Assembly: GCF_027172205.1 (NCBI RefSeq)
Contig: NC_070614.1
Span: 52,206,001 to 52,270,000 of the forward strand
DNA from: Podarcis raffonei
Lineage: Eukaryota > Chordata > Lepidosauria > Squamata > Lacertidae
DNA: 64,000 bases
Direction of reading: 5' to 3'
Made by a program: the position numbers and the translations under genes. A model generated the notes under the pieces. The model ran no database searches. It saw nothing but the letters and a program-made list of their open reading frames with translations, and was not told the origin of the DNA. Numbering within the stretch: the stretch's first letter is position 1; every line of letters starts with the position of its first letter. Shown here piece by piece: positions 46,353 to 60,800 of this stretch.

Positions 46353-49300
46353 TTATACCCCGCCTTCCCCGGCCAGAGCCGGGCTCAGGGCGGCTAACAC
46401 CAATAAAATAAAATCACACTAAAAACATAATACAGTGGTACCTCAGGTTAAGTACTTAATTCGTTCCAGAGGTCCATACTTAACCTGAAACTAACAATAA
46501 TTAGTTAATCAGTTAAGACAAAAGCGTGTATTGGCGACAAATAATAGATAAGTGAAATAAGGAATGGACGGGAGGTCGGGTCTATAGTCCCAGGACCATA
46601 TTTCGTTTTAGTGATTCGTAATTAATATTGTCCTTATCATGGTTCGGTTTGTATTTATTGTCTTGTTTTTGTTTTTTTTTGTTTTTCGGTGTATCAATAA
46701 AAAAAAAGTGTGAGAGGACATTCTGCAAAAAACAGACGTACCAGCTGCAAAAAAAAGGAGAGTCAAACAAATTCCACACAGAAGACCATTATTGTTTACT
46801 TCAGCTCGCCTGTGGAAACAACTCAGAGGCCATGAAGGAAGGGAAGGATAACAACAGGAAGATTTAAAGAAGGAACTATTGGAAACTCAAGGCAGTAGAA
46901 ACATAAGATGATTGGAACCCCACTGAACTTGAAGCACGGGAAGCCCCAACAAAAATCTATAATTTGGCAGAATATTTGGACTATATGAGATGCATTTGTA
47001 GAATTTGTGTCAGGGAACTGCCATCGGAACGAGAGGAGGAGGAGAGGCTCCACGACGATGCTGGAGAGGGGCCAAGTAGGGAGAGAGGAGGGGTCTCCTG
47101 TTGGGGAAGAAAATCAGCGCGACACCAGGGATGGAGGGGGGCCAATGGGGGAAGCGGAGAGCAGGCTCAGAGACTCTTCACTGGACACCAGCGGAGAGAG
47201 CACAGGTCCTCCGCTACCCACGCCCACCCTGCGCAGAAGGCTTCCGCGCAGGGAGGCTAGGAGGAGACTGGGCGTCAAACAACTTTTATGTTGGAAAAGG
47301 TTGAAGAAACGCCCACTGTCGGATTCTGCCAGCGACTGAACAGCCACGAAGTGAGGGGCTGTCCAGCTAGGAAAGGTTTAACCAGGCCACCTAGCCAGGA
47401 GTGGCGGCAACTTACGCACGAGCAACCCCATAACCATTATAATTTGGAATATTTAATGTGATCTGATTGGATTGTTAAAATGGAAAATGTAATAAAAATT
47501 ATTATTTTTTTAAAAAAAGAGTTCTGAGCCCCCCACAGACTCACCGCGGCGACGGATTGCAGCAAAGGAGTCCGGCTTTCGTGGTTGGCGTTCACCCAGT
47601 TGACGTCAGCGCCGTGAGCCAAGGCGTCCGCCATGGTGGGCAGGCTTGGGGGTGCAGCGGCAGCGCGATAGAGCAAGGCCCCTGGGTGCAAACTCTGCAG
47701 CTTGTCTGTGGGGCTTGGGGAGGCCCCTTCCCTTGCCCCTAAAAAGAGGAGGGGGCAGAGAGAATCAGACCAGCAACAGCCACCAGCGTGGATTACTTAA
47801 GAAGCTGTTTTGTACTGAGTTAGACCACTGGCCCATCTAATTCAGGAATGCCAACAGTGGCTGGCAGCTCTGCAGGATTTTATTCATTTCGTAAAATATA
47901 TACATGGCAAGAAACCCGAATGCTGTTTACGTAAAGAGCTAGAGCAATGACAGATTGAGGTTGAACCCTGACAAGACAGAAGTGCTGTTTTGGGGGGACA
48001 GGAGGCGGGCAGTTGTGGAGGACTCCCTGGTCCTGAATGGGGCAACTGTGCCCCCAAAGGACCAGGTGCGCAGCCTGGGAGTCATTCTGGACTCACCGCT
48101 GTCCATGGAGGCGCAGGTCAGTTCTGTGTCCAGGGCAGCTGTCTACCAGCTCCATCTGGTGCGCAGGATGAGACCCTCCCTGCCCGCAGACTGTCTGGCC
48201 AGAGTGGTGCATGCTCTGGTTATCTCCCGCTTGGACTACTGCCATGCGCTCTATGTGGGGCTACCTTTGAAGGTGACCTGGAAACTGCAACTAATCCAGA
48301 ATGCGGCAGCTAGACTGGGGACTGGGAGCGGCCGCCGAGACCACATAACACCGGTCCTGAAAGACCTACATTGGCTCCCAGTACGTTTCCGGGCACAATT
48401 CAAAGTGTTGGTGCTGACCTTTAAAGCCCAAAACGGCCTCAAAGGCCCTGCATACCTGAAGGACCGTCTCCACCCCCCATCGTTCTGCCCGGACACTGAG
48501 GTCCAGCTCCGAAGGCCTTCTGGCAGTTCCCTCCCTGCAAGAAGTGAGGTTACAGAGAACCAGACAGAGGGCCTTCTCAGTGGTGGCACCCGCCCTGTGG
48601 AATGCCCTCCCATCAGATGTCAAAGAGAATAACAACTACCAGACTCTTAGAAGACACCTGAAGGCAGCCCTGTTTAGGGAAGCTTTTAATGTTTGATGCA
48701 TTAGTGTATTTTAATATTTTGTTGGAAGCCGCCCAGAGTGGCGGCTGGGGAAGCCCAACCAGATGGGCGGGGTATAAATTATGATGATGATGATGACGAT
48801 GAAACCAAGAGAAATTTACAACAGCACTTTGAAGCATACAAATTAAAATTGTCTCCACTTCCCTATGCATCTGGGTAGGCCTGTCAAAACAAGGATGTTT
48901 TTAGCAGGCGCTGAAAGGAGTCAAGCGAAGGCACCTTCTTGCTCTCAAGAGGCAGGGAGTTCCAAAGTGTCGGTGGCGCCAGTTCTGCCGTTCAAAGCAG
49001 CCAAGTGGACCAAAGGAGATCTAATAGGTAAACTGGTCCCCAAGTTGTTAAGGGCTTTGTATACGGATAATAGCGCCTTTGACTCGGCCCAGATTGGCAA
49101 GCAGTGCCGACACCCGACTGCCGACAGGAGCAAGGCCTTGTCAGGATACTAGCCCCTCTGCTCAGAGATCTAACATTTTTGTTTGGGCAAGCCTACCCAG
49201 TCATTCAGGAAGCTGCTGCGAGTTCGAATCTGCCCTTACTCCGTTGTCGTTTTAACTTTTCAAAATCTTACGATCGTTTTATTGCTTTGTCCTTTTTTTG

Positions 49301-51812
49301 TAATCTGCTTTGAGGTTTGTTTGTTTTTACAACGAAGCTGCAATTCCTGCAATGCCAGGGCTTGGACAATACAACACCTTTCGATTCTGCAATTCTGTGA
49401 GTCTATAAGCGGCATGTGAATTTTAGGAGATAAATAAATGCGTCCTGGCATTCTGGGGCGAGGACTGAACAGCACCTGGAAAGATGGGGTCTCTCACCCA
49501 GCCCAGCTCTCTTCCAGGTGTGTCCCCATCCATAGCTGTCAACTTTCAGATTTGAAAATAAGGGATCAGCAGTCTCACCTGTCCTGGGGACAGTCTATGG
49601 GATATCTAACAATCCGGGACAGCAGCAGGAAGTAGCGGGAAACGGCACTGGAAAAAGGGAATTTCCCGCAAAAAAAGGGAAGGTTGACAGCTATGGACCC
49701 CATCCCTCCTAAACTGAGCTCAAAAACGAACCTCCACCACCTTTCAAAGTATACCTGGCTTTGAGAGACACATACCTGGGTTTGGGCTCGCTCGGCTTGG
49801 ACTACTTCCTGTAGGAGTAAAAAAAGGGGGACCAGTAAGAAATGGTATATTCTTTCAGCGTTTGGGTAAAACCCGTTGGTTTCTTTATCTGCACTGCATT
49901 CTGCAACGATGACTTTACACCTCAGCAAGGAGGCTGAGAAGATGAGCGCTGGTGGTGCAGCTGTTACCTTAACAGGTAAAGGACCCCTGGACGGTTATGT
50001 CCAGTCAAAGGCAATTATGGGGTTGCGGCGCTCATCTCGCTTTCAGGCCGAGGGAGCCGGCGTTTGTCCGCAGACAGCTTTCCAGGTCATGCAGCCCGCA
50101 TGACTAAACCGCTTCTAGCAGCAACGGGACACCATGACGGAAACCAGAGCGCACGGAAACGCCGTTTACCTTCCCGCCGGAGTGGTACCTATTTACTTAC
50201 TTGCACTGGTGTGCTTTCGAACTGCTAGCTTGGCAGGAGCAGGGACCGAGCAACGGGAGCTCACCCTGTTGCGGGGATTCGAACCGCCGACCTTCCGATC
50301 AGCAAGCCCTAGGCTCAGTGGTTTAGACCACAGTGCCACCTGTGTCCCTACTTAAGGATGTTGGACCAGGATTCGAATCCTTATTTGGCCACACGAAACT
50401 CACTGGGGGGCCTTGGAGGGGGCAGCCACTGCCGCTCTCAGCCTAACCTACCGTATTTTTCGCACCATAGGACGCACTTTTTCCCTCCTAAAAAGCAAGG
50501 GAAAATGTGTGTGCGTCCTATGGAGCGAATGCAGGCTTTCGCTGAAGCCTGGAAAGTGAGAGGGGTCGGTGCGCACCAACCCCTCTCGCTCTCCAGGCTT
50601 CAGGAAGCTATCCGCTAGCCGTGGGAGACCCAGCTCTCCCACGGCTAGCGGAGCGCTGCATTAATCCCGAAGCTTGGGGCGTGCGGAGCTCAGCGCGCCC
50701 CAAGCTTCTGGGTGCTGGCAAGGTCTCCGCTAGCCGTCTAGACCTTGCCGGCACCCAGAAGCTTGGGGCGCGCTGAGCTCCGCAGCCCCAAGCTTCGGGA
50801 TTAGCGCTCTGCTAGCCGTGTCTAGGCTGTGGATAGCAGCCTGCTTCCCGGAGCGTCGGGCGCCCTGAAAGCAGAGCGCACGGCGCTTCGGGAACACATC
50901 CGCAGCCTAGGCAACCCTGCGGGAGATCCCGCAGGGATGTCTAGGCTGCGGATAGCAGCCTGCTTCCCGGAGCGTCGGGCGCCCTGAAAGCAGAGCGCCC
51001 GGCGCTTCGGGAACACATCCACAGGGTGGGGAGCCCTGCAGGAGTTCGCCGCAAGGCTCCCCAAGCAGATAGCAGCCTGCCGCCAGGCGGGTAGGGCGCC
51101 CTGAATCAGAGCGCCCCTCGCGCCGGGCAGACATCCGCAGGGTGGGGAGCCCTGCAGGAGTTCCCCGCAAGGCTCCCCAAGCTGCGGATAGCAGCCTGCC
51201 GCCCGGCGGGCGGGGCGCCCTGAATCAGAGCGCCCCTCGCGCCGGGCAGACATCAGCCAGCCCCACAAGCTCGGGGGACAGCAGGGAGGCGCAGCGCCAC
51301 TATCTCGCTGTTCCTCGACCTGGTTCGGTTTCCCTGACCTGCTTTTGGGGGGGGGAATAAAGGGAAATTTTTTTTCCTTTATTTCCCCCCAAAAAAACTA
51401 GGTGCGCCCTATGGTCCGGTGCGTCCAATCGTGCGAAAAATTCGGTACCTCACTGAGTTGTTGTGGGAATGAAATAGGGAAGGGGAGAGAACCGTGTACA
51501 TCGTGGGTAGGCAAACTAAGGCCCAAGGGCCGGATCCGGTCCAATCGCCTTCTAAATCCGACCCATGGACGGTCCGGGAATCAGCGTGTTTTTACATGAG
51601 TAGAATGTGTGCTTTTATTTAAAATGCATCTCTGGGTTATTTGTGGGGCATAGGAATTCGTTCATATTCCCCCTCCCAAAAAAATATAGTCCGCCCCTCA
51701 CAAGGTCTGAGGGACGGTGGACCGGCCCCCTGCTGAAAAAGTTTGCTGACCCCTGGTGTACACTATCACCCCCCTTGGAGAGAAAAAAGTGGGTAATTCA
51801 ATGCAATAAACA

Positions 51813-51866
<54 letters not shown>

Positions 51867-54800
51867 TATTTATACCCCGCCCATCTGTCTGGGTTTCCCC
51901 AGCCACTCTGGGCGGCTCCCAACCGAATATTAAAAACACAATAATAAGTTTGCTCAGAGCAGATCTATTAGAAACAGCAGACCTGCCTTAAGGCTGCACT
52001 CAGACCACTTTTATTCAGTTTTCCTGATGGTTCATGATCATTTCAATGTTTTAGGGGACCTTTCGCATCTACAGTGGTACCTCGGGTTAAGTACTTAATT
52101 AGTTCTGGAGGTCCGTTCTTAACCTGAAACTGTTCTTAACCTGAAGCACCTGAGGCTAATGGGGCCTCCTGCTGACGATGCCGTGCAATTTCTGTTCTCA
52201 TCCTGAAGCAAAGTTCTCAACCCAAGGTACTATTTCTGGGTTAGTGGAGTCTGTAACCTGAAGCGTCTGTAACCCGAGGTACCACTGTACATGAAAACTA
52301 CTTCTGGAAAACCAGCAGGACCTGGCTCCTTGCTTCTGCCTCTAACCCCGCAAATGTCCTGAAAACTGACAGCTATCTTATATCCCCTGCGCTAAGGGCA
52401 GGAGGAAGGAAGATAGCCTCTCTCCCTACCTGCGCCCCCTCGTTTCTGCCCCGGAGGTTTGGGTTTGGGGAACGGTTTGGGCTTCTCGATCCCTCGGACA
52501 TCTCCACCTCGATGCAGCTGTGCCCCGGCCTTCGGGAACTGGGTGATGAACTTCTTTTCCACGTATTTGGCCCTGATCCAGGCCTCCTTCTCCAGCCTTG
52601 GGACAGAGAAATAGAAGAAGAAATTTAATTTAATTTAATTTAATTTAATTTTTATAACAATGACAGGTACCAAAGGTGAATTTTGCACATGTTCAGAGAC
52701 TTGACAACGTCCCTGCACAGAATTGACAAGCGAAGGGGGAGGAGCCAAAGTTTCCTGGTGCATGATGGGAGTGGCCCTTTCATCTCTCTCCCCCCCCCCC
52801 CATTTAGAGAGTGAGGGATTGTGCAGATCAGTCCTATGCAACAGCACCACCTACTGGGCAACCGACTGTAGGTGCTTTCTGGCCACCATGCTATCAGCCA
52901 ATGAAGTTGCAGGTACATGAACGCTCCTCTTCCCTCCCCATCCCTCTTTCCTTTTGTGCCGTGTCTACCGGAACGCGTCAGCCCCTGGGACAGGGACCGC
53001 CTTATCTTTTAATACACAGGGAGCACTGAGAACCTTTTAGGTGCATTATAGAGTATTGAATAAAAAGGGAGGGAATCAAATGTGTAGACGCAAACACAAA
53101 TCTCTCTCCTTCTGTGGCTGTGTGGTGTAGTGGTTAGAGCACCAGATCTCAAACTTTCTTCTCTGGGCTACACTTTCAGAATAACATTTTTGCTCTGGCC
53201 ACATTGAATCGTTTTATTCCTAAGAAATGCAATGGAATACTCCAAGCAGTACTCGATTTATAACACAGAACACAACTCCTTTATAATATGATCACGGGAC
53301 ACTCAGAAAGTATAAACCAAGGCAGCTGCCTAAAAACATGAATCATTCCCAAAATATAATTAGGAACAAGCCTCTTAAGTAAGTATACAAAGTCGAGGAG
53401 AAGTGTGAGCTCGTTTTTTGCCAGGTAATCTCATTTAAATCAGATCTCATCAACACAAGAAGCCTTTCTCTTCTGTGATCTTTCTTATTTGCCAGAATTT
53501 ATTTGCCCTGTACACAACAATACGTTGTGGAGAACTGCATAAGAATAGCCAACGCCCCTGAAGAGAGGCATGGATAGTCTTTCTGGTTGTATATCCATAT
53601 ATATATATATAACACTATAGTATACCGTACGACAGGGGGTGCGGGTGGCGCTGTGGGTTAAACCACAGAGCCTAGGGCTTGCTGATCAGAAGGTCGGCGG
53701 TTTGAATCCCCGCGACGGTGTGAGCTCCCGTTGCTCGGTCCCTGCTCTTGCCAACCTAGCAGTTCAAAAGCACGTCAAAGTGCAAGTAGATAAATAGGTA
53801 CCACTCCGGCGGGAAGGTAAACGGCGTTTCCGTGCGCTGCTCTGGTTCGCCAGAAGCGGCTCAGTCATGCTGGCCACATGACCCAGAAGCTGAATGCCGG
53901 CTCCCTCGGCCAGTAAAGCGAGATGAGTGCCGCAACCCCAGAGTCGGCCACGACTGGACCTAATGGTCAGGGATCCCTTTACCTTTATACCATACAACAC
54001 TGAAATGTTTAAATGTTTCTTTGCTTGTCCCTGAACGTTCCCGCCACAGTTGCCATCCTCTCCTGGCGCACCGGCGCGTGTGTCGCACACCCTTAGAGAA
54101 CCACTGGGTCACAGCAAGATCTGGGTTCAAATCACACCTTGGGCATGGGTGAAGCTCGGTGGGTGTGGCCTAGAGGCAGACGCTGCCAAATCTCAGCCTA
54201 ACCTACGCTGCAAGGTTGTTGTGAGGATAAAAGTGGGAATTAGGAAACGATGCACACCAACTTGAGCTCCTCAGAGGCAAGTTGGGATAGAAATGTAGAT
54301 AATCTTTTTTAGAGTGTTTATAGCAGATGGGGGCTGGGGGGGGGAGGAGGAGATGTGGGGTGCTTCTACCTTCTGGAAGAAGGTAAAGGTAAAGGGACCC
54401 CTGACCACTAGGCCCAGTCGTGGCCGACTCTGGGGTTGCGGCGCTCATCTCGCTTTATTGGCCGAGGGAGCCGGCGTACAGCTTCTGGGTCATGTGGCCA
54501 GCATGACTAAGACGCTTCTGGCGAACCAGAGCAGCGCACGGAAACGCCGCTTACCTTCCTGCTGGAGCGGTACCTATTTATCTACTTGCACTTTGAGGTG
54601 CTTTCGAACTGCTAGGTTGGCAGGAGCAGAGACCGAGCAATGGGAGCTCACCCCGTTGCAGGGATTCGAACCGCCGACCTTCTGATCGGCAAGTCCTAGG
54701 CTCTGTGAAGGTACAGGGTTATAAAGACCAGGACTAGCCACCTGAGAAACAGTTTCTATCCAAATGCGATTTTGGTTTTAAATACAGTGTAAGGAGTCTT

Positions 54801-57800
54801 GATGGGAGTACAGTGGTACCTGGGGTTAAGTACATAATTCGTTCCGGAGGTCCATTCTTAACCTGAAACTGTTCTTAACCTGAAGTACCACTTTAGCTAA
54901 TGGGCCTCCTGCTGCCGCCACACAATTTCTGTTCTCATCCTGAAGAGGTACTATTTAACCCTAGGTACTATTTCTGGGTTAGCGGAGTCTGTCACCTGAA
55001 GCGTCTGTAACCTGAAGCGTATGTAACCCGAGGTACCACTGTATATTTGTATTTAAAAATGGGGTATCAGAGTTTTTAGGGGGCTAACCAGGTTGGGATA
55101 GCAGGCTTGTTGGTTTTTGAATGTTTTTATGTAGATTTTTTTCAATTTCGTTGTTCTGTATGGGACAATGACAATAAAGATTATCGTATCGTTCAACGAA
55201 GGGGACGTCCTCACCGCGAACAGCCCGGCTGGGGCCGCTTCATGTTCATCTCTTCCACTCGTGCCTCGTAAATCTGGTTGATGACTCGGTTTCCCAGTTC
55301 GCACATCAGCTGCAGGAGGAGGAGGAGGGAGAGGCGAGGATCTCAGAAGCTGCATCTTAGCCAACCCCCCCCCCCGACCCATCTCCCGAGGGGAGTGACA
55401 TTCGGCACACAATGCGCCCACGACTCCCAAGCCTACCCTGACGCATAGCTGTCAACTTTCCCCTTTTCTTGCGAGGAATCCTATTCGGAATAAGGGAATT
55501 TCCCTTAAAAGAAAGGGAAATGTTGACAGATAGGACCCTGAGCCGTCGGGGGAAGGCGGGGAGCTGCGCCGCTTTGCCAGCGGCCTTCCCCCCCCTTCCC
55601 CCAGCTCGGGGGAGGCTTGGGGGTCACGGGCGGGCGGCACGCTGTTGCCCCCCACGCTCCTGGAGAAGGGCAGGGCTTTGATGGGGGCAGTGGAGGGAGG
55701 GAGGGAAAATTTCAATGGGGAGGTTGACAAAAAAATTTCTGCACCGGGTACCACCTGACCTTGCTACGCCAGTGCCATCATTCCCAACCACTGGTGACTG
55801 ATGGGGACCAGGTACCACCTGACCTTGTTACGCCACTGCCATCATTCCCAACCACTGGTGACCGATGGAGACCGGGTACCACCTGACCTTGTTACGCCAC
55901 TGCCATCATTCCCAACCACTGGGGACCGATGGGGACCGGGTACCACCTGACCTTGTTACGCCACTGCCATCATTCCCAACCACTGGGGACCGATGGGGAC
56001 CGGGTACCACCTGACCTTGTTATGCCACTGCCATCATTCCCAACCACTGGGGACCGGGTACCACCTGACCTTGCTACGCCACTGCCATCATTCCCAACCA
56101 CTGGGGACCGGGTACCACCTGACCTTGTTACGCCACTGTCATCATTCCCAACCACTGGGGACCAGGTACCACCTGACCTTGCTATGCCACTGCCATCATT
56201 CCCAACCACTGGGGACCGGGTACCACCTGACCTTGTTACGCCACTGCCATCATTCCCAACCACTGGGGACCGGGTACCACCTGACCTTGTTACGCCACTG
56301 CCATCATTCCCAACCACTGGGGACCGGGTACCACCTGACCTTGTTACGCCACTGTCATCATTCCCAACCACTGGGGACCGGGTACCACCTGACCTTGTTA
56401 CGCCACTGTCATCATTCCCAACCACTGGGGACCGGGTACCACCTGACCTTGTTACGCCACTGCCATCATTCCCAACCACTGGGGACCGGGTACCACCTGA
56501 CCTTGTTACGCCACTGTCATCATTCCCAACCAATGAGGAGTTCAGAGGGCCCCCCCCGCCATTAGGCCCCCGCATTTACCTTGACTAGCTCAGGTTCCCA
56601 GGAGTCGAGTGTCAGCGACCGCACTTTGGAGAAATGGACACCGAGACTCCTAATTTGGAGACAGGGAGGGAGAGATCAGGCAAGGAGCACTCCTGCTCCA
56701 TGCAGGGCACAGTTAAACTGCGGAACTCCCTGCCACAGGAGGCAGGCAACAACCTGGAGGGCTTTAAAAGAGGATGAGACAAATCCGTGGAGGGCTATCG
56801 AATGCCATTTGCCACTGTGGCTGGGCTCAGAAATATTTTCTGAATCCCAGTTTCTGGAATCCACAGAGGTGGGAAAGGGCTCTTGGGCTCAGATCCTGGT
56901 TGCAGGTTTCCCATAATAATCATCTGGTCGGCCACTGTGAGAGCAGGATGCCTCTGGGCCTGATCCACCAGGCTCTGTTTATGTTCCTAACAGAGGAGGA
57001 AACCTTCAAGGTGGGGTGGGAGAAATGGCAATCCCTCTCTTGCATTGTACCCAAGCCCCACCCTCTCTTCCCTGGCTCCTCCCATCTATGGCAAACACCT
57101 CCCCATTTTGTCACAAGCCCCACCCCTTTCCCAGGTCCTGGTGTGCAAGCCCCGCCCCTTTCCTCCACAGGCTCCTCCCACAATCTCAGCCCCAACACTT
57201 CAGCCACTAACTTACTAAGATATACCGTATTGACCTGAATATAAGCCGCATTTCTCCCCCCAAATTCCGACTTATATTCACGACTTTATGGGATGCAGCC
57301 AGGAGTGCGGCGAAGTGCCCCATCTTCTCCCCCAAGGCCAAGAAGGGAGGAAGCGAGGAAGGGGGAAGGCCGCTGGCAACGCAGCGCAGTCCCCCCCCCC
57401 CTTCTACCCAGTATGCAGCCAGAAGCAGCAAGGAATGAATCGGCTTGAAGAAATGGAGGCAGTGAGAGGTTTTACTTTCTTGGGCTCCATGATCACTGCA
57501 GATGGTGACAGCAGTCACGAAATTGAAAGACGCCTGCTTCTTGGGAGGAAAGCAATGACAAATCTAGACAGCATCTCAAAAAGCAGAGACATCACCTTGC
57601 AGACAAAGGTCCGTATAGTTCAAGCTCTGGTTTTCCCAGTAGTGATGTATGGAAGTGAGAGATGGACCACAAAGAAGGCTGATCGCCGAAGAATGGATGC
57701 TTTTGAATTTTGGTGCTGGAGGAGACTCTGGAGAGTCCATGGACAGCAAGAAGATCAAACCTCTCCATTCTGAAGGAAATCAGCCCTGAGTGCTGACTGG

Positions 57801-60800
57801 AAGGACAGATCCTGAAGCTGAGGCGCCAATACTTTGGCCACCTCATGAGAAGAGAAGACTCCCTGGAAAAGACCCTGATGCTGGGAAAGATGGAGGGCAC
57901 AAGGAGAAGGGGAAGACGGAGGACGAGATGGTGGGACAGTGTTCTCGAAGCTACCAGCATGAGTTTGACCAAACTGCGGGAGGCAGTGGAAGACAGGAGT
58001 GCCTGGCGTGCTCTGGTCCAGGGGGTCACGAAGGGGCGGACATGACTAAACGACTAAACCACAACAATATTTGGATATTTTTTCTTTTTTTCTTTTCCCC
58101 CTTCCGATTTTAAAGGTGCGGCTTATATTCGGGCCAATACGGTATTTCAAAGCCCCTCCCCTTTCTCCAAGGCTCCTCCCACCTCCCTCAAGCCCCGCCT
58201 CTTAGAACAGGAAAGGGAGCAGCAGAGAAAACCAGGAACTGGAATCCGCTCCATCCGCCACGTCCTAAGCGCAGTTTGCCAGCTCACCTGTGGATGCCGG
58301 AACACTCTATGCAAAGCGTGATGCCCAGGTTGATGCTTGCCCACTCGGGCGCCGGCTCACGGCAGTCGCAACACTGGGCGTTGCCCTCCAGTCTCTGCAC
58401 CTGGTCTATGACTTGCTTGTCCACCCCGGCCCGCAGCTTCCGGCTGGAGGGGGACTGCAGTTTGGCAGCAGAAAGAGATGCCGTCCGCTCCAGGAGCTAC
58501 AGAGGAGTGGAACGAAAAAGGCTTGCATGTATTTCCCCCCCTTTCCAAGTTCAGAAATTAGCATTAGGGAGCAAGAATCTCAATCCTCGTTTTGAAATGG
58601 CAGCGACAAAGAAACCAAGTGGCTAGTCCTCAGTACAGGCTGGGAAGGCTATGACTGTGTAAGCCTTGGGAACTGCAGGGCACAAGAAAGTTTCGAAGGG
58701 GTGGAGTGCCAGTACGATAAGAAGAGTTGTGCAATGTAAACAGGATTTTTAAAATATATATATATCTCCTTGGTCAGCACCTCCCCAGAGAGCCACCTGC
58801 AACAATATTTGGGTATTTTAAAGGCACAGCACCGGAGGCAGGTCAATAAATTATAACCTTAGTGAAAAACAGTGACAAAATAGAAATCTGCAAAAATGAG
58901 AGAAGTTTAAAAAAGGTAAAGGACCCCTGGGAGGTTATCGCGCTTTTCAGGCTGAGGGAGCCGGCATTTGTCCGCAGACAGCTTTCCGGGTCATGTGGCC
59001 AGCAGGACTAAACCGCTTCTGGCACATGGAGCGCCGTGATGAGTGCCAGAGCGCATGGAAAAAACATCTCCCATCATCCATACATTCCCAGCTCACCAGA
59101 GTCTGGGAAATGGGAAATGGCATCTATCAATAAACCCTCAAATAAGGGTAAGAGAAGGTCAGTCTGGCAAATGGGAAAATGGAACTTGATTATCTTCCAC
59201 TGGAACAGCAAACATATAAAACTGTAACTTGGTTATTGGAAGACATATAGAGATATTTTTAAAAAATCCTTTCCTGTGTATGGCAAGACTCTGCACAAAG
59301 GTTCTGTACTGCGGCATATTTTAAGCACACTTCTATATGCTGCCTTCATCACATTTATATTCAACACACCAATATTCCTAGTCTCTAGTCACTTGGGACA
59401 GAACGTTCCACCAGATCGGGGCCACAGCCAAAAGCCCTGGTTCTGATTGAGGCCAGCCTAACCTCCCTGTGGCCTGGGACCTCCAAGATGTTTTTATTTG
59501 AAGACCGTAAGGTCCTCCGTGGGACATACCAGGAGAGGCGGTTTCGTAGGTACGAGGGTCCTAGGCTGTATAGGGCTTTAAAGGTTAAAACCAGCACCTT
59601 AAACCTGATCCTGTACTCCACTGGGAGCCAGTGCAGTTGGTGAAGCACTGGATGAATGTGATCCTGTGGCAAGGACCCCGTAAGGAGTCTCGCTGTGGCA
59701 TTCTGCACCCGCTGGAGTTTCTGGGTCAGTCTCAAGGGCAGCCCTGCGTACAGCAAAAATAAGCAAAAAGCGGTGGGTGTCTTCTGCTTCGGGTGACGGT
59801 TTGGGACCGGAATACTGTGGATTTGCTAACGCTCCTGGTGTTCGGCAACCCCTTACCTGCCCCCGGGTTTCCAGATGTTCCTCGTTGTAAGCAGACGCGA
59901 TGCTGTTTTGAACGGCGCACACCCAGGCTTGCTGGTGCCTCTCCGAATCCGCCTGGAGGAAACAGCTCCTGCCAGGGAAAGCGGAAGGACAGCAAAGGGT
60001 CAAAGAGGGAGAACATGGAATGGCAGAACTGCAGAGCTGGAAGGGACCTCCAAAGGCCATCTAGCCCAACCCCCCGAGATGCAGTCGGTGGTCATCCGAA
60101 CCTCCGCTGAAAAACCTCCAAGGAAGGAGAGTCCATTCTGAGGGAGTCCGTTCCACCGCCCAATGGCTCTTACCGTCAGAAAATTCGTGGTAATCTTTAG
60201 TCAGCATCTCCTCCCTTGTTATTTGAATCCACGGGTTCAGATCCTGCCTTCTGGAGCAGCGGAAAACAGGCTTTCTCCATTTTTGTTTTCTTATTTGAAG
60301 ATGGCTGCCTCTCAGCTCCCTCTTCTCCAGGCTAAACTCTTCCAACGCTTGGTTTCCAGACCCACTTCATAGTCTGGGTTGCCCTTTTCTGCACACCTGC
60401 CAGCTTGCCAGTACAGTGGTACCTCAGGTTAAGAACTTAAGAAGTGGTACCTCAGGTGAAGAACTTAAGAAGTTCTTCACCTGAGGTACCACTTTAGCTA
60501 ATGGGGCCTCCTGCTGCCGACGCGCTGCCGGAGCCCGATTTCTGTTCTTATCCTGAAGCAAAGTTCTTAACCTGAAGCATAATATTCCAACAGAATATTA
60601 GAATACGGTGGTACGTACCTCGGGTTAAGTACTTAATTTGTTCCGGAGGTCCATTCTTAACCTGAAACTGTTCTTAACCTGAAGCACCACTTTAGCTAAT
60701 GGGGCCTCCTGCTGCTGCCATGCCGCCGGAGCATGATTTCTGTTCTCATCCTGAAGCAAAGTTCTTAACCTGAAGCACTATTTCTGGGTTAGCGGAGTCT

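Noticed and set aside
47007-47339. 110-codon plus-strand frame ending [13 protein letters not shown]
   Set aside because: No known domain, lies in an ACAP1 intron next to A-rich repeat ends; more likely part of a mobile element than a gene.
50820-51255. CRISPR-like array of repeats
   Set aside because: The units are about 120 bp with no unique spacers, inside a foldback transposon in vertebrate DNA.
55929-56588. Open frames of about 190-220 codons on both strands
   Set aside because: They are readings of a 54-bp minisatellite whose length is a multiple of three. No splice or domain evidence supports a protein.
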